64,000 bases of DNA from Brettanomyces bruxellensis. Its lineage: Eukaryota; Ascomycota; Pichiomycetes; Pichiales; Pichiaceae. Below the pieces are notes generated by a model. That model saw nothing but the letters and a program-made list of their open reading frames with translations. It ran no database searches and was not told the origin of the DNA. The stretch lies in assembly GCF_011074885.1 (NCBI RefSeq), contig NC_054687.1:310001-374000 (forward strand), in the 5' to 3' direction. A program made the position numbers and the translations under genes. Shown one piece after another: positions 50,959 to 61,105 of this stretch; position 1 is the first letter of the stretch; each line of letters opens with the position of its first letter.

Positions 50959-53829
50959 ATGGCGAGAAGTCCCAGAAAGCAAGAAAGTTCCTCGGTGGTA
51001 AGGAAGTCAGCAAGAGGGCCGTGGGGAGGAGCGGAAGAGAATCAAAAAGTACGATCTGATAAATTCATAAAGCACAGGTATCATCGAGATAGAAGGTTCA
51101 GTATAATATCAGATGATGACGATGATGATGAAGAAGTAGATGAAGATGAAGATTATGATAATGATGACGATGATGATGACGATGATGATGATTCGGAAGA
51201 TGAAGACTATGTCGAAGGATCAAGAACATACACGAAAACACACAATCGAAAGCCGAAGACCAATAATCGTGCTAAAGTGGTACGTGACATGTATAAAATG
51301 CCAAATAACGAGCTGGCAATAGAAGATTCATCATCGTCTTCTTATAGCTCATCATCTTCTTCATCGGATGATGACGACTATGATGAAGATGTAGATCTTG
51401 TTGCTCTGACTAAGCAAAGAAGAGCACGAGCAATGAAAGCAGCCAAAAGACTTCGATATGGCGATCGACAGGCAGCACACAAGTATTTGGGTGGAAAGGG
51501 CATGAAATCTCGCGAAAAGATAGCAACCACTAACAAGGAACAAGACCAAGATGAAGGAAATGACGATAATAGGGTGGAAAAGCATAAAGTTGAGCACTCA
51601 GGTGATGAGGATTTACAAGATATAGCGATTCCAGGAGAGGAAAACGAGCTAGATGACTCAATTGTGGATGCAGTGATTAGTGAAGAGGAAAAGAAGATGG
51701 ACAGCGACACTTTAAGCAATAAAATAGGAAATAGTACTGGTAATAGCGTTGGCGATGCTTCCGAAGGTGCAAATTTAAACAGTGACAAGATAAAGGAGGA
51801 CGATTTGAACATAATGGATTTAAGTTTTTCGCAAAAACCAGTCGATAAAAAACAATCATTGGAAAATCCCGTTCAAGAACTCAACAACGAAGATCTTGGA
51901 GAAGCAGTTGACGAAGCCATTCCAGATGTTAGTTCAAAGATTGCCGAAGAACCGATTACATTGGCGGTGCCAAAACTTGGAGAAGATGATATCAACTCGG
52001 ACTCGGACTATGACTTCGATCCAGAAGAACTTATTCGCACTCTTCAAAATGATGATGATGAGTTAGAGCTGTTTGGAAATAGCGATGAGGATTACCGGAA
52101 CGTTTTAGGAGGGGGTTCAGAGATCCAAGGATTGGGTATTCCACCGATTGTGCCAGATAAGAATGCTGGTCCCGGTAATTATCTAATGAAGGAAGAAACA
52201 CAGGCTATGCTGAGTGATGTGAATGCATCGCAGTATGAAAATGCAATAATGAGTGACGAGGATGATGATAGTACTGCAAAGAAGCATAAATTGACGGAGG
52301 CAGGAGGTGTGGAAGGTAATAACAGGAGTAACGAAAATGAAGGAGAGGAAGAAAATGGTGATGATGATGATAATGATGATGATGACGACGATGATGACGA
52401 CGATGATGATGACGATGATGATGACGATGATGATGATTCATTTGGCTTGCTTGGATACAGAGACTTTCTTGACTCAGGAGCTGGCTCAACTCACGCAAGT
52501 CTCTATGTTCCCCAAAGCGAGCTATTTTCAGATGGTGGAGATGACAGTGTAGGTGGTGAGGAGATCGATCTTTTTGCTGGTGATTCGGATAAGGGCGATT
52601 TATTTGCCAACAGCAGTAGTTGGTCTGTTACGAGCAGCTCTGATGAAGATGAGAACTCAAACCTACTGGACTGCTTCTTTTCGTCAGGTTCATCATCAGC
52701 AGATGAGGAAAATGCTCAAGATAGAGCACTTGAAGACAGAGTTCAGGCTAAAGAACAGGAGGCACAAACGGATAGTGATGAAACAGATGAAGATACAACT
52801 CTGCCACGCAAATCGACCAGAAAAATTGGAAGTAAGAGAGCAAAAGAAGTTCTTTCCTCATCTTCAAAGAATTTCCGAGCCCCAAAGCTTGGAACCTTTA
52901 TCGTTTCCCGCAACCGGAAGCCATTCGGTATTATCGATGGCTATTCGACAAGATTTTTGTATCCGAAAGACAACAGACTTTCGATTTTGAAGGGAACACA
53001 TGCAGCATTGGATGTCTCCAAGGAAGATTCGATGAATAATGGATACTCATCGGGTGATCATGTTAGCGGAAGTGCATCTTCAAACAACCAGAGATTGGAA
53101 TCCGGAAAATCGTCATCATCATCTTCTGCACAGGATGAATTAAAAGAGCATACCACAGACAAAAAAGATCGGACAGTCGCATTGGACGATTTAATTAACA
53201 TCAGCGAGTTTGAAGACGATGATATCGATCATGATAACTCTGGAACAAAGTGGGATTCATACTTCAAGAAGAGAAGGGTTCCACTTACCGCATTCAGAAC
53301 TCGTACTTTAATGAATAGTGGAGCTTTGAAGAACGATAATTACGAGGATGCCACACGCAAGTACACTTTTAGAACTACTAAATTGCCAAGCTCTAGAAGA
53401 CGTCACCATCATCATCATCACAAACACAGTGGAAGTCACATTTCGAGGAAGTTGAGTACGAGTAAATTGAGAAGAGAGTCATTTGGATTGAAAAAGAGTG
53501 GATCAAAGCACTATGAGGGACTCAAGTTGGGTCTGGCACCTCCAAAGACTGGCAGCCATGTTTTGTGGCGTACTTATAACAATATTAACAGTGAACAATT
53601 CATTCCGGATGGTATTAAAGATGCTGTTGTTGTAGAACCAGCAATGAAATTGAAACATAGCACCAAGAAAAGACTCAGAAGGAAAAGCATGGCAGAAGCA
53701 CAAGCCAAAGGGTTTAGAGCGACGAAATCTGGCTTATTCAATGAAGACATGCTCAAAGATGTGGAATCAATGCTGGTGGACATTGGAGCTGCAGAGGATT
53801 GCAACTTTTTATTCAGTGCTGAAACCTGA
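50959..53829 (+). CDS. IFH1: Ifh1-like coactivator of ribosomal protein genes
   Basis: A 956-residue, very acidic nuclear protein. Poly-Asp/Glu tracts lie at about 54-85 and 472-495, encoded by GAT/GAC runs. A conserved-looking module at about 635-680 (FRAPKLGTFIVS, RKPFGIIDGYSTRFLYP) corresponds to the forkhead-associated-binding region of Ifh1/Crf1. Basic His/Arg/Ser stretches follow (RRRHHHHHHKHS). In S. cerevisiae Ifh1 binds the FHA domain of Fhl1 at ribosomal protein promoters and responds to TOR. The assignment rests on the acidic architecture, the FGIIDG-type motif and position: IFH1 precedes UTP13 on the same strand in S. cerevisiae too. The N-terminus is taken at ATG 50959. Confidence 0.7.
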   Translation: MARSPRKQESSSVVRKSARGPWGGAEENQKVRSDKFIKHRYHRDRRFSIISDDDDDDEEVDEDEDYDNDDDDDDDDDDSEDEDYVEGSRTYTKTHNRKPKTNNRAKVVRDMYKMPNNELAIEDSSSSSYSSSSSSSDDDDYDEDVDLVALTKQRRARAMKAAKRLRYGDRQAAHKYLGGKGMKSREKIATTNKEQDQDEGNDDNRVEKHKVEHSGDEDLQDIAIPGEENELDDSIVDAVISEEEKKMDSDTLSNKIGNSTGNSVGDASEGANLNSDKIKEDDLNIMDLSFSQKPVDKKQSLENPVQELNNEDLGEAVDEAIPDVSSKIAEEPITLAVPKLGEDDINSDSDYDFDPEELIRTLQNDDDELELFGNSDEDYRNVLGGGSEIQGLGIPPIVPDKNAGPGNYLMKEETQAMLSDVNASQYENAIMSDEDDDSTAKKHKLTEAGGVEGNNRSNENEGEEENGDDDDNDDDDDDDDDDDDDDDDDDDDDSFGLLGYRDFLDSGAGSTHASLYVPQSELFSDGGDDSVGGEEIDLFAGDSDKGDLFANSSSWSVTSSSDEDENSNLLDCFFSSGSSSADEENAQDRALEDRVQAKEQEAQTDSDETDEDTTLPRKSTRKIGSKRAKEVLSSSSKNFRAPKLGTFIVSRNRKPFGIIDGYSTRFLYPKDNRLSILKGTHAALDVSKEDSMNNGYSSGDHVSGSASSNNQRLESGKSSSSSSAQDELKEHTTDKKDRTVALDDLINISEFEDDDIDHDNSGTKWDSYFKKRRVPLTAFRTRTLMNSGALKNDNYEDATRKYTFRTTKLPSSRRRHHHHHHKHSGSHISRKLSTSKLRRESFGLKKSGSKHYEGLKLGLAPPKTGSHVLWRTYNNINSEQFIPDGIKDAVVVEPAMKLKHSTKKRLRRKSMAEAQAKGFRATKSGLFNEDMLKDVESMLVDIGAAEDCNFLFSAET

Positions 53830-54121
53830 GCGCACATTTAAGGGATCAACGTTGTAAATAAAACACCTAATTTCTTTATGCTTTCAAAATTTTTTTTGTC
53901 ACCTTCTTTATTTAAATACTTTCTTTTTAGCTACTATCTTAATGGGAAATTCAAGCGCTACATTACACGAAAACACGTCAAAAGCACATGCCGTCAGATT
54001 AATAAGCCAATATACAGACACACACACATGCACATTAATATGCATCAAGCTGAAAACTCATTCTATAATAGTTTTTTTTTTTTACTTCCTCTCTTCCTCA
54101 TCCCGGCACACTCTCAATTCC

Positions 54122-55105
54122 TTATTCTTTAACAGCATCTTCAGGGTTGATGAAATTGGTCAACTTGTTGCTCAAGTCTAGCTGCTGCTTGATACAGGAT
54201 GCTAAGTATTGCAACAACAAAGTGTCGTTGACGTGTGTTTCAAACTCATTCTTAAAAGCCTCCACATCCACCTCGGAAAGGTTAAAGTTCAAATTAGAAA
54301 GAAGAAGCCTTCCAATCTTGTCATCACCTTTTATTTCACCTTTGGCAACTCTATTTGTGTAGTCCTGCAATATTTTTATCAGATCTGAAATCTGTGAGAC
54401 AGTCATAGAGACCTGCTTAAGTTCGTTGAAGTCGCTCAAATTGAATGAGGTGTCACCCTTTTTCGAAGCTTGTGACAAGAATTTCAGGGTAGTTGACTCA
54501 CCGGTAGAGCGAACAACCTTATTTGGAATTGGCACAAATGCGTATGATCCAATTTTCTCGAGGTTTAGCTTTCTCATCACACCAGAGTTTCCTGGAAGTC
54601 CAACTGGAGATGAGATGAAAGTCTTGACGATAGGTGCGATAATATCTCCAGATTCTTCATCTCTGTATTGTAAAGTGAGCAAAACCGGCTGGTATGGTGC
54701 ACAAGATCCCTTGGCATAGAACTCGTGGAACAAACCAGTATATGCATCCAAGGATGGATTGGTAGAAAACCATCCAACCACCTGAAGTTCTGGGTTTGAA
54801 CGTTTGTATAAATGATAAAGAGAAACATGAACTGCTTCCTCAATAGTCAACTGCTCGTCTTCCTCCTTGTGAGGAACAACGTAGCACTCCTTCACCTCCA
54901 CTGTCGATCCATCCTCAGATCTTGTTCCCAGAAGTGTTCCCACTGTTCTGCTTTGTGTTTCTGTCTCGTCATTATTCTCGTAAATGGTGTCGATTAGTTG
55001 CAAGAGTGTTGAAGATTGAACTGTGACCTCAATTGGCGAATCAGTCGATGACGCCAATGGGGCCACCATGTTAGGCTTAACAAGATGAAGAGCTGGCGTA
55101 GTCAT
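54122..55105 (-). CDS. eIF3 subunit f (MPN-domain protein)
   Basis: A 327-residue protein. Residues about 24-155 form an MPN domain: VTVQSSTLLQLIDTIY, RTVGTLLG, VKECYVVPH, then QVVGWFSTNPSLDAYTGLFHEFY. The HxH and Asp/Ser of active JAMM metalloproteases are absent (WFSTNPSLDAY instead), so it is non-catalytic. The eIF3f-typical C-terminal part follows, with a helical tail (about 220-320, SQISDLIKILQDYTNRV, TLLLQYLASCIKQQLDLSNKL). eIF3f helps organise the eIF3 complex on the 40S subunit. S. cerevisiae has no eIF3f, so its presence tells of a fuller eIF3 complex in this yeast. It lies between IFH1 and UTP13, on the opposite strand. Rpn8 or Csn5 are less likely, since their signature motifs differ. 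Confidence 0.82.
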   Translation of the reverse strand: MTTPALHLVKPNMVAPLASSTDSPIEVTVQSSTLLQLIDTIYENNDETETQSRTVGTLLGTRSEDGSTVEVKECYVVPHKEEDEQLTIEEAVHVSLYHLYKRSNPELQVVGWFSTNPSLDAYTGLFHEFYAKGSCAPYQPVLLTLQYRDEESGDIIAPIVKTFISSPVGLPGNSGVMRKLNLEKIGSYAFVPIPNKVVRSTGESTTLKFLSQASKKGDTSFNLSDFNELKQVSMTVSQISDLIKILQDYTNRVAKGEIKGDDKIGRLLLSNLNFNLSEVDVEAFKNEFETHVNDTLLLQYLASCIKQQLDLSNKLTNFINPEDAVKE

Positions 55106-55870
55106 ATTGCCTTGGTATTGCTTGCGTCAGTTATATTGTACCTTCGGAAAACTCTTTGCCTGCGCTTTACGCTTTATAATAGACTTTGCACGTTCTTTTC
55201 CGGTACTTTTTTTTTTTTTTTTTCAACCGCATTGCCAGCTTGATAATTTTTCTCGTGAAGAAAAATGAAAAAATTTTCTATATTTGCTGTACGTCGATCG
55301 ACCATATGCGACGCCGCATTTATTGCGTTTTCTAGACTGCATTGTAAAACATTGGTTTCCGCAAATAAAATACGCTAAAGTGATAATAAGACTACAGTAT
55401 GATGGTGAGAATTGTCAATATTAGAGATCAAGAAATTTTCAAAAACCCATTAGCATTCTATTCCGTACTTTACGGATATCCAAAAAAGACAGCTTCCAAA
55501 TCCAAGACGAAATTCCTTATAAGATTAATAACAAGAAAGGCATAAGCCCAATTTAGATTTCTCAGAAGAATAAGATATATAAGCCTGAAAGGAGAAAAGT
55601 AGCATAAAATGGAATATAGACTGTGTCTGAATAGCCTTAAATTGAACTTATACCCAGTATTACTTAATCCCGTCTCATTTTGGTTAAAGCGCGTACATAC
55701 AATTATTCAGGATTTTTCACTCCACCCGATCAGCATTGAAAAATTTTTTTCTTATCTAACTTCCTTTATCCGGTACCCAACCCAGCATTTACTTTTCTCT
55801 TTTAGCACCAAATTATCGTTCACTGTAGATCATCGGCAAGGCTTCAGTTCAACTAAAAAGATAGTGCATA
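55106..55870. other. Divergent promoter region between eIF3f and UTP13
   Basis: About 765 bases with a T-run at 55.21-55.22 kb. An ATG frame at 55609-55878 overlaps the UTP13 start; it could act as an upstream ORF only if transcripts start that early. Confidence 0.5.
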
Positions 55871-58297
55871 ATGAGTGAAGTTAAACGAAGCTACAAACTA
55901 AATGGTATCGAGCCGTTCTATATTGGAGCCGCATCAGCTACATTTTCATCTGATGGCTCGGTTATGGCTACGGCAGTTCTTGAAGATACAATTGTTATCG
56001 ATCGAATAAATAACGAGGTACTTTACACATTTGAAGGAGACTCATCAGAGGTGACAGCTCTCCAGTTATCACCAGATGGCAGATTTTTGGCCGTTTTATC
56101 ACAATCTCAACAGCTTAGAGTGTTCAGCGTGGAAACCGGATCTATAATAAAGTCGACAAGATTATCTTCTTCTTGCTATATTACTGCAGCTGATCCATCA
56201 TCCACACTTTTCAGTTTTGGCTTAACGGATGGAAGTGTGGTTGTTTGGGATATAGAGGGCTCATTTATCACGCACAACTTGAAAGGTCATGGATCAACGG
56301 TCTGCTCCTTGGCATTTTTCGGAGAGACGAACAGTAGAAATTGGATGTTGGCCAGTGGTGACATCATGGGAATGGTAAAGGTTTGGGATTTGGTGAAGAG
56401 AAAGTGCATCTTTACAGAGAATGAGCACACATCTGCTGTTAGAGGTGTGAATTTCAATCATGATGGTTCTCGCTTTGTCAGTTCTGGAAGAGATGGCTTG
56501 GCCATAGTGTATCAAACAACAAACAGAACAAAATGGAAGGATATCTGTACTATTCCAGTGGAGATGTCGGTTGAGGCAGCTGGCTTTGTTGGAAGTAAAG
56601 AGGACAATTATGCAAAAGAATACTTATACACTGCAGGTGAAGGATGTGTAATGAAAGTTTGGGATCTCGATGAGGAAAAATTATACGCACAAACCAAGCC
56701 ACCTTTAAAAACCACCGAAGAGCTTATGATGACACAAATTATTCCAGCTTTGGGAGAAGACGGTATCTCTGTTTCTAGTTTAATTGCTGTGCAGTCTGAC
56801 CAGACTATCCTAGATTTAGATATTTGGACTGGACTCGATACTGCCGGCTCGCATATTATTCCAGTTACCAGAAGAATGGCGGGTAACCACGGTACGATTG
56901 CTGATATGAAATATGTCGGTCCTAAGGGACGAAAATTAATTGCTTTGGCAACAAATTCGCCATCTCTGAGAATTGTCAATCTCCGTGAAAGACCTTTCGA
57001 TATGGAGTTGTACGAGGGACATACGGATCTTCTCAACATGCTTGATTCAACTGTTGATGGTCTTTGGCTAGCAACTGCTTCAAAAGACAACACTGCGAGA
57101 TTGTGGAGATTTGATGAGGGGGAAAATAAGTTCAAATGCTATGCTGTTTTCATTGGACATGGGGCATCGGTTTCGGCTGTTGGACTTCCACGGACTCCAA
57201 TTAATCAATATCCTCGTTTTATCATTACTGCATCTGAGGATACAACCATTAAGAAGTGGAAGGTTCCAAAGCCGGATGATAGTTCGGAGGTGAAAGTGGT
57301 GAAAACCTCCGAATATACAAGAAAGGCACACGAGAAGGTGATACACGCCATTGATATAAGTCCAAACAATGACTTTTTGGCCACTGCAAGTCATGACAAA
57401 ACGGCAAAGATATGGGATCTTGCATCTGGTGAAACCATTGGAATTCTAAGAGGTCACAAAAGACCAGTTTATGATATCAGCTTCTGTGGCTATGATCGTC
57501 TTGTAACTACATGCTCCGGTGATCAGACTGCAAAAGTTTGGTCTCTCGATGAATTTTCATGCCAAAGAACATATGAGGGGCATTCTGGTGCCGTCCAGAG
57601 AATTTCGTTTTTGGATAGAAATCAATTCATAATTGGAGCAGGTGCTGATGGTCTTATTAAAATTTGGTCCGTCAGCTCTGGTGAGTGTGTTCAGACACTG
57701 GATAATCACAACAACAGAATTTGGGCACTTTGTGTGAAGAATGACGGACAGGAATTTGTCAGTGCAGATGCTGATGGCACTATTTCCATTTGGGAAGATA
57801 ATACTGAAGAAGCCAAGCATGAGGAGGAGGTAAACATGAAAAATAAGGTGGAGAAAGAGCAGGAACTTCAGAATTATATTCATAACGGTGAATGGGTTGA
57901 GGCTTTCAAACTTGCTATGAAATTGAACCATCCAATGAGACTATATAATGTTGTGAGATCGAGCATTGCAGCAAATGAGGATAAGAAATCTGATCTCGGG
58001 TCATTTAAACTTGAGGAAGCCATTACTGAACTTTCTGATGACGAAATAAAACAAATGTTTGAACGGATAAGAGATTGGAATACCAACAGGAGATTTTTTG
58101 CTATTGCACAACGTCTAATTAAGGTCCTCTTAGTAAAGTTTAGCGCAGAGAAGTTGTCGGGAATTCCTGGAATGATGAACATAATAGGAGCGATTATTCC
58201 ATATTCTGAGAGACATTACTCACGTTACGATGATCTCATCGAGCGCAGTTACACATTGGATTATGTTGCCAAGAAGATGGATGAATTAGCAAACTGA
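55871..58297 (+). CDS. UTP13: Utp13, WD-repeat subunit of the small-subunit processome
   Basis: An 808-residue nucleolar protein (817 in S. cerevisiae) of the UTP-B subcomplex, which with U3 snoRNA builds the 90S pre-ribosome and allows early 18S rRNA processing. Two WD40 propellers cover about residues 15-640; clear blades include VVVWDIEG, MVKVWDLVKRK, VMKVWDLDEEK, TARLWRFDEGE, TAKIWDLASGE, TAKVWSLDE and IKIWSVSSGE. The C-terminal Utp13 domain (about 655-805: NYIHNGEWVEAFKLAMKLNHP, LPxR-type helices, IGAIIPYSERHYSR) is all-helical. ATG at 55871 starts the conserved YKLNGIEPFYIGA region. Confidence 0.94.
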   Translation: MSEVKRSYKLNGIEPFYIGAASATFSSDGSVMATAVLEDTIVIDRINNEVLYTFEGDSSEVTALQLSPDGRFLAVLSQSQQLRVFSVETGSIIKSTRLSSSCYITAADPSSTLFSFGLTDGSVVVWDIEGSFITHNLKGHGSTVCSLAFFGETNSRNWMLASGDIMGMVKVWDLVKRKCIFTENEHTSAVRGVNFNHDGSRFVSSGRDGLAIVYQTTNRTKWKDICTIPVEMSVEAAGFVGSKEDNYAKEYLYTAGEGCVMKVWDLDEEKLYAQTKPPLKTTEELMMTQIIPALGEDGISVSSLIAVQSDQTILDLDIWTGLDTAGSHIIPVTRRMAGNHGTIADMKYVGPKGRKLIALATNSPSLRIVNLRERPFDMELYEGHTDLLNMLDSTVDGLWLATASKDNTARLWRFDEGENKFKCYAVFIGHGASVSAVGLPRTPINQYPRFIITASEDTTIKKWKVPKPDDSSEVKVVKTSEYTRKAHEKVIHAIDISPNNDFLATASHDKTAKIWDLASGETIGILRGHKRPVYDISFCGYDRLVTTCSGDQTAKVWSLDEFSCQRTYEGHSGAVQRISFLDRNQFIIGAGADGLIKIWSVSSGECVQTLDNHNNRIWALCVKNDGQEFVSADADGTISIWEDNTEEAKHEEEVNMKNKVEKEQELQNYIHNGEWVEAFKLAMKLNHPMRLYNVVRSSIAANEDKKSDLGSFKLEEAITELSDDEIKQMFERIRDWNTNRRFFAIAQRLIKVLLVKFSAEKLSGIPGMMNIIGAIIPYSERHYSRYDDLIERSYTLDYVAKKMDELAN

Positions 58298-58540
58298 CTC
58301 CATCATTTTATGTATAATAGATTATCGTTAATATGAGAATAATTTCTTGCATATTGAAAATCCTTTTCTTTAAGCCAGGCCTCCTGTAATGCTTTTAATT
58401 CCAGCAATATAAGGCTGTGTATAAATATTTTTTCCTTCCTTTTTCTTGTTTAGTTGTTCCCTTGCTATTTTCAACCATTGACAACCACATCTCTTATACT
58501 GCATAAAGTTCGTACCCGGAATCTGTAAAACTTAGCAGAT

Positions 58541-59503
58541 ATGAGTATACAAAGTAAGCATGAAGAGAATTATAATCAAGATCGGGTGAAACCTCAGGAA
58601 AATATCACAAGCCCAGCCGAATATTTCGAGGGTGTTATAGATGTTCCAGTTTATGATTGGCTTTTCACTTTGGAACAAATTCAACGGGAATCACCATCAA
58701 GACGATTAACAAATGTAAAGCAAAGAATTGGATTTACTGAGGAGTGTCAAAAGCGTGCAAAGGGAATAGTATATTTATTTGCTTGCAGTAAACAGATGAA
58801 ACTTTCTCGATGTGTAGCCTTGACAGCATCCATTCTTTTCCACAGATTTTATATGAAACGAGACTTCACAAATTATCACTACTTCGAAATAGCGGCAACT
58901 TGTCTCTTTATAGCTTCAAAATCAGAAGAATGCCGCAGAAAGCTGTCCGATGTTGTTAAGGTTTGTGCCAGTATCGCGTTAACCGGGCGTATGTCTAATA
59001 AGGTGACCGAGGAATCAAAAATATACTGGAAATGGAAAGACGTCATTGTTAATCTTGAGGAATTGATTTTGGAAGTTTTGTGTTTTGATGTGACACCAGT
59101 AAACCCATATAAGATTTGTTTTGATATTCTTGATTTAAGTGAGGACGACGACAATTCAAACGATGAACATGAAGACAAATTGTTTTCCACATGTACACAT
59201 TTTCTGGAGCTTTTATCAAGGCTTCCTCTTTCGATTCTCTTTCCAGTGAATGTTATCTGTGGTCTTGGATTGCTGTTATCATGTGCAAGTTCCGAAATAC
59301 AATTACCAAGCAATGCCTTTAATAAGCTTCAAATTAGTCGAGAAGAAATATGGAGGAGTTATTGTACAGCAATGAAGCTTGCACAAAGTTTAGAAAGTTT
59401 AAGGCAACCATTTCCAATACTTTCACATATCCCAAAACTCAACCATAAATCTGCAATGGGGATTGGCGAGAATGTTGATAAGGATGGTGGTGATGAAAAT
59501 TAG
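58541..59503 (+). CDS. Transcriptional cyclin (Bur2/Ctk2, cyclin T/K type)
   Basis: A 320-residue cyclin. It starts the cyclin box with WLFTLEQIQRESPSRR (about 40-55), the cyclin K/T-type W-F-T-P/S-S pattern. The first repeat contains KRAKGIVYLF, SRCVALTASILFHRFYMKRDF and EIAATCLFIASKSEECRRKLSDVV; KWKDVIVNLEELILEVLCFDV begins the second. Such cyclins activate CTD kinases, either Bur1 (Cdk9-like, elongation) or Ctk1 (Cdk12-like, Ser2 phosphorylation). Length (323 for Ctk2, 395 for Bur2 in S. cerevisiae) is nearer Ctk2, while the strong HRFYM motif occurs in both groups in other fungi, so I leave the choice open. Confidence 0.8.
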   Translation: MSIQSKHEENYNQDRVKPQENITSPAEYFEGVIDVPVYDWLFTLEQIQRESPSRRLTNVKQRIGFTEECQKRAKGIVYLFACSKQMKLSRCVALTASILFHRFYMKRDFTNYHYFEIAATCLFIASKSEECRRKLSDVVKVCASIALTGRMSNKVTEESKIYWKWKDVIVNLEELILEVLCFDVTPVNPYKICFDILDLSEDDDNSNDEHEDKLFSTCTHFLELLSRLPLSILFPVNVICGLGLLLSCASSEIQLPSNAFNKLQISREEIWRSYCTAMKLAQSLESLRQPFPILSHIPKLNHKSAMGIGENVDKDGGDEN

Positions 59504-59846
59504 CAGGTATATAAATGTAGATGTACAAGGACAGATATTTCAAAAATGTATAATAAATTAGAATATTCTTTAGATGGGAAACTTGCCTTTTGCATGTAAG
59601 AGAAAGTTGAATGCTAGGAAAAAAGTAAAATAGCATTTCTAAGAATGCATGAAATGGGAGGAAGGATTTCCGCCGTTTAAGGAAAATATCTTTTTGAAAT
59701 GCATGGAGTGAAGACAAGAGGATTCCCCTCGCGTTTTTTGCAACTATTTAAGGAGCTAAATATCTTTACAAAAGAACATATATATAAATAAATTAGAAAA
59801 ACATAATCATCATAAATCAAATCATATTGGGCATAAATATTCTAAA
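59504..59846. other. Intergenic region between the cyclin and septin genes
   Basis: About 340 bases, AT-rich, no coding frame of note; holds the cyclin 3' end and the septin promoter. Confidence 0.55.
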
Positions 59847-60881
59847 ATGAGCCGTTCAGCTAGATTTGGAACTGTAAGTAAACAGAATTAAATAAAGAAC
59901 ATACAAGTAACGATGGAAAACAAAATACTAACAAAGTATCCTATCTACTTGCAGATAACAGCAGAAGAAATTAGGCAACGTAAATTTCTTAGAAGAGGAT
60001 TGCAGTTGAGCATTATGGTAGTTGGAGAAATGGGTACCGGAAAATCAACATTTATCAACACCCTTTGTGATGAGGATGTGATTCCAGTAGATGAAGCTCA
60101 CGGGAAGAAGCAATTGAGTATCGATAAGTACAGCACAACAATATTTGAAGGTGGAACAAAAATTAATTTGGACATAGTGCTAGCATCCGGATTCGGGGAT
60201 TCCGTTGATAATTCAACGTGCACATCTAAGATTGTGAAATATATTGATGATCAATTTGAGGCTGCCTTAAAGGAGGAATGTAAAATTCAAAGGACACATC
60301 AATTTAGTGACAGTAGAGTCCATGCTGCGATTTATTTCATCAGACCAACTGGTAAAGGATTGAGGCCCCTTGATATTCAATGCATGAAAGCACTTTCACA
60401 AAGATGTAACGTTATTCCGGTTATATCAAAAGGAGATCTTCTCACAGAAGTAGAAAAAGCAGTGAATCGGAAGTGCATTATGAGGGACTTAAAGAAAGCG
60501 GAGATACCTATCTACGATTTTACCGCATCATTTGAGGATATAGGGGAAATGCTGCCAGGTGTGAATATCAATGATTTAATTCCAATGTCAATAGTTTCTG
60601 GAACTGAAAGAAAGATTATCGACGATGTGGAATACAAGGTGAGAAAATTGCCACACGGGATTGTCAGGGTGGATGATCCTTCTCACTCCGATTTCTTACT
60701 CTTGAGGACTTGCCTTTTGGGTGCATGCTTACAAGATTTGAAAGATACAACAGAGGAGATTTATTACGAGAAGTACAGAACAGAAAAGTTGTCAGAGGCT
60801 AGCAAGAAATCCACTTTGGGTTCGGCCTCTCCTTCATTATCCAAGGTGAAATCGAAAGCTTCGGGAATAACTGCTAATTAA
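59847..60881 (+). CDS. Divergent short septin (Cdc11/Spr28-like), two exons
   Basis: Exons 59847-59873 and 59955-60881 encode 317 residues. The first exon gives MSRSARFGT. The basic RQRKFLRRG (about 15-23) is the septin polybasic lipid-binding patch. G1 is GEMGTGKST (31-39). G3, normally DTPG in DTPGFGD, reads LASGFGD, so the Asp is lost. G4 reads SKGD instead of AKAD. The septin unique element region follows (LPHGIVRVDDPSHSDFLLLR). The protein ends soon after, without the C-terminal coiled coil of core septins. GTP hydrolysis is unlikely. Mitotic Cdc11 is longer; a sporulation-specific or end-subunit septin would fit. The start in exon 1 is preferred over ATG 59913, which lies inside the intron. 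Confidence 0.82.
59874..59954 (+). other. Spliceosomal intron (81 bases) in the septin gene
   Basis: Donor GTAAGTA at 59874, branch site TACTAAC at 59926-59932, acceptor TTGCAG ending at 59954, 22 bases after the branch site. Both exons join in phase 0. This is a textbook yeast intron close to the start codon. Confidence 0.92.
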
Positions 60882-61105
60882 TTGAGTGTAGGGATAAAAA
60901 AAAATACCTCTATGAAAGGTCGATCGATTGATATTAAATCGCATATCATTTATCCTACTTTTTTTTTTTCACGATAATGCGGATATAAGCATTCAGTGCA
61001 TGCACCGACCTAAGTGTAAACAAAGTAAATACATATTTAAGAATTGCTATTTTATATACAGTACCAACCAAGACCAAATCAACAGGCTTGCTAGAAAAGT
61101 AAAAG

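Noticed and set aside
55609..55878. 89-codon ATG frame overlapping the start of UTP13
   Set aside because: It has AT-driven composition and no domain. It could be an upstream ORF only if the UTP13 leader is very long.
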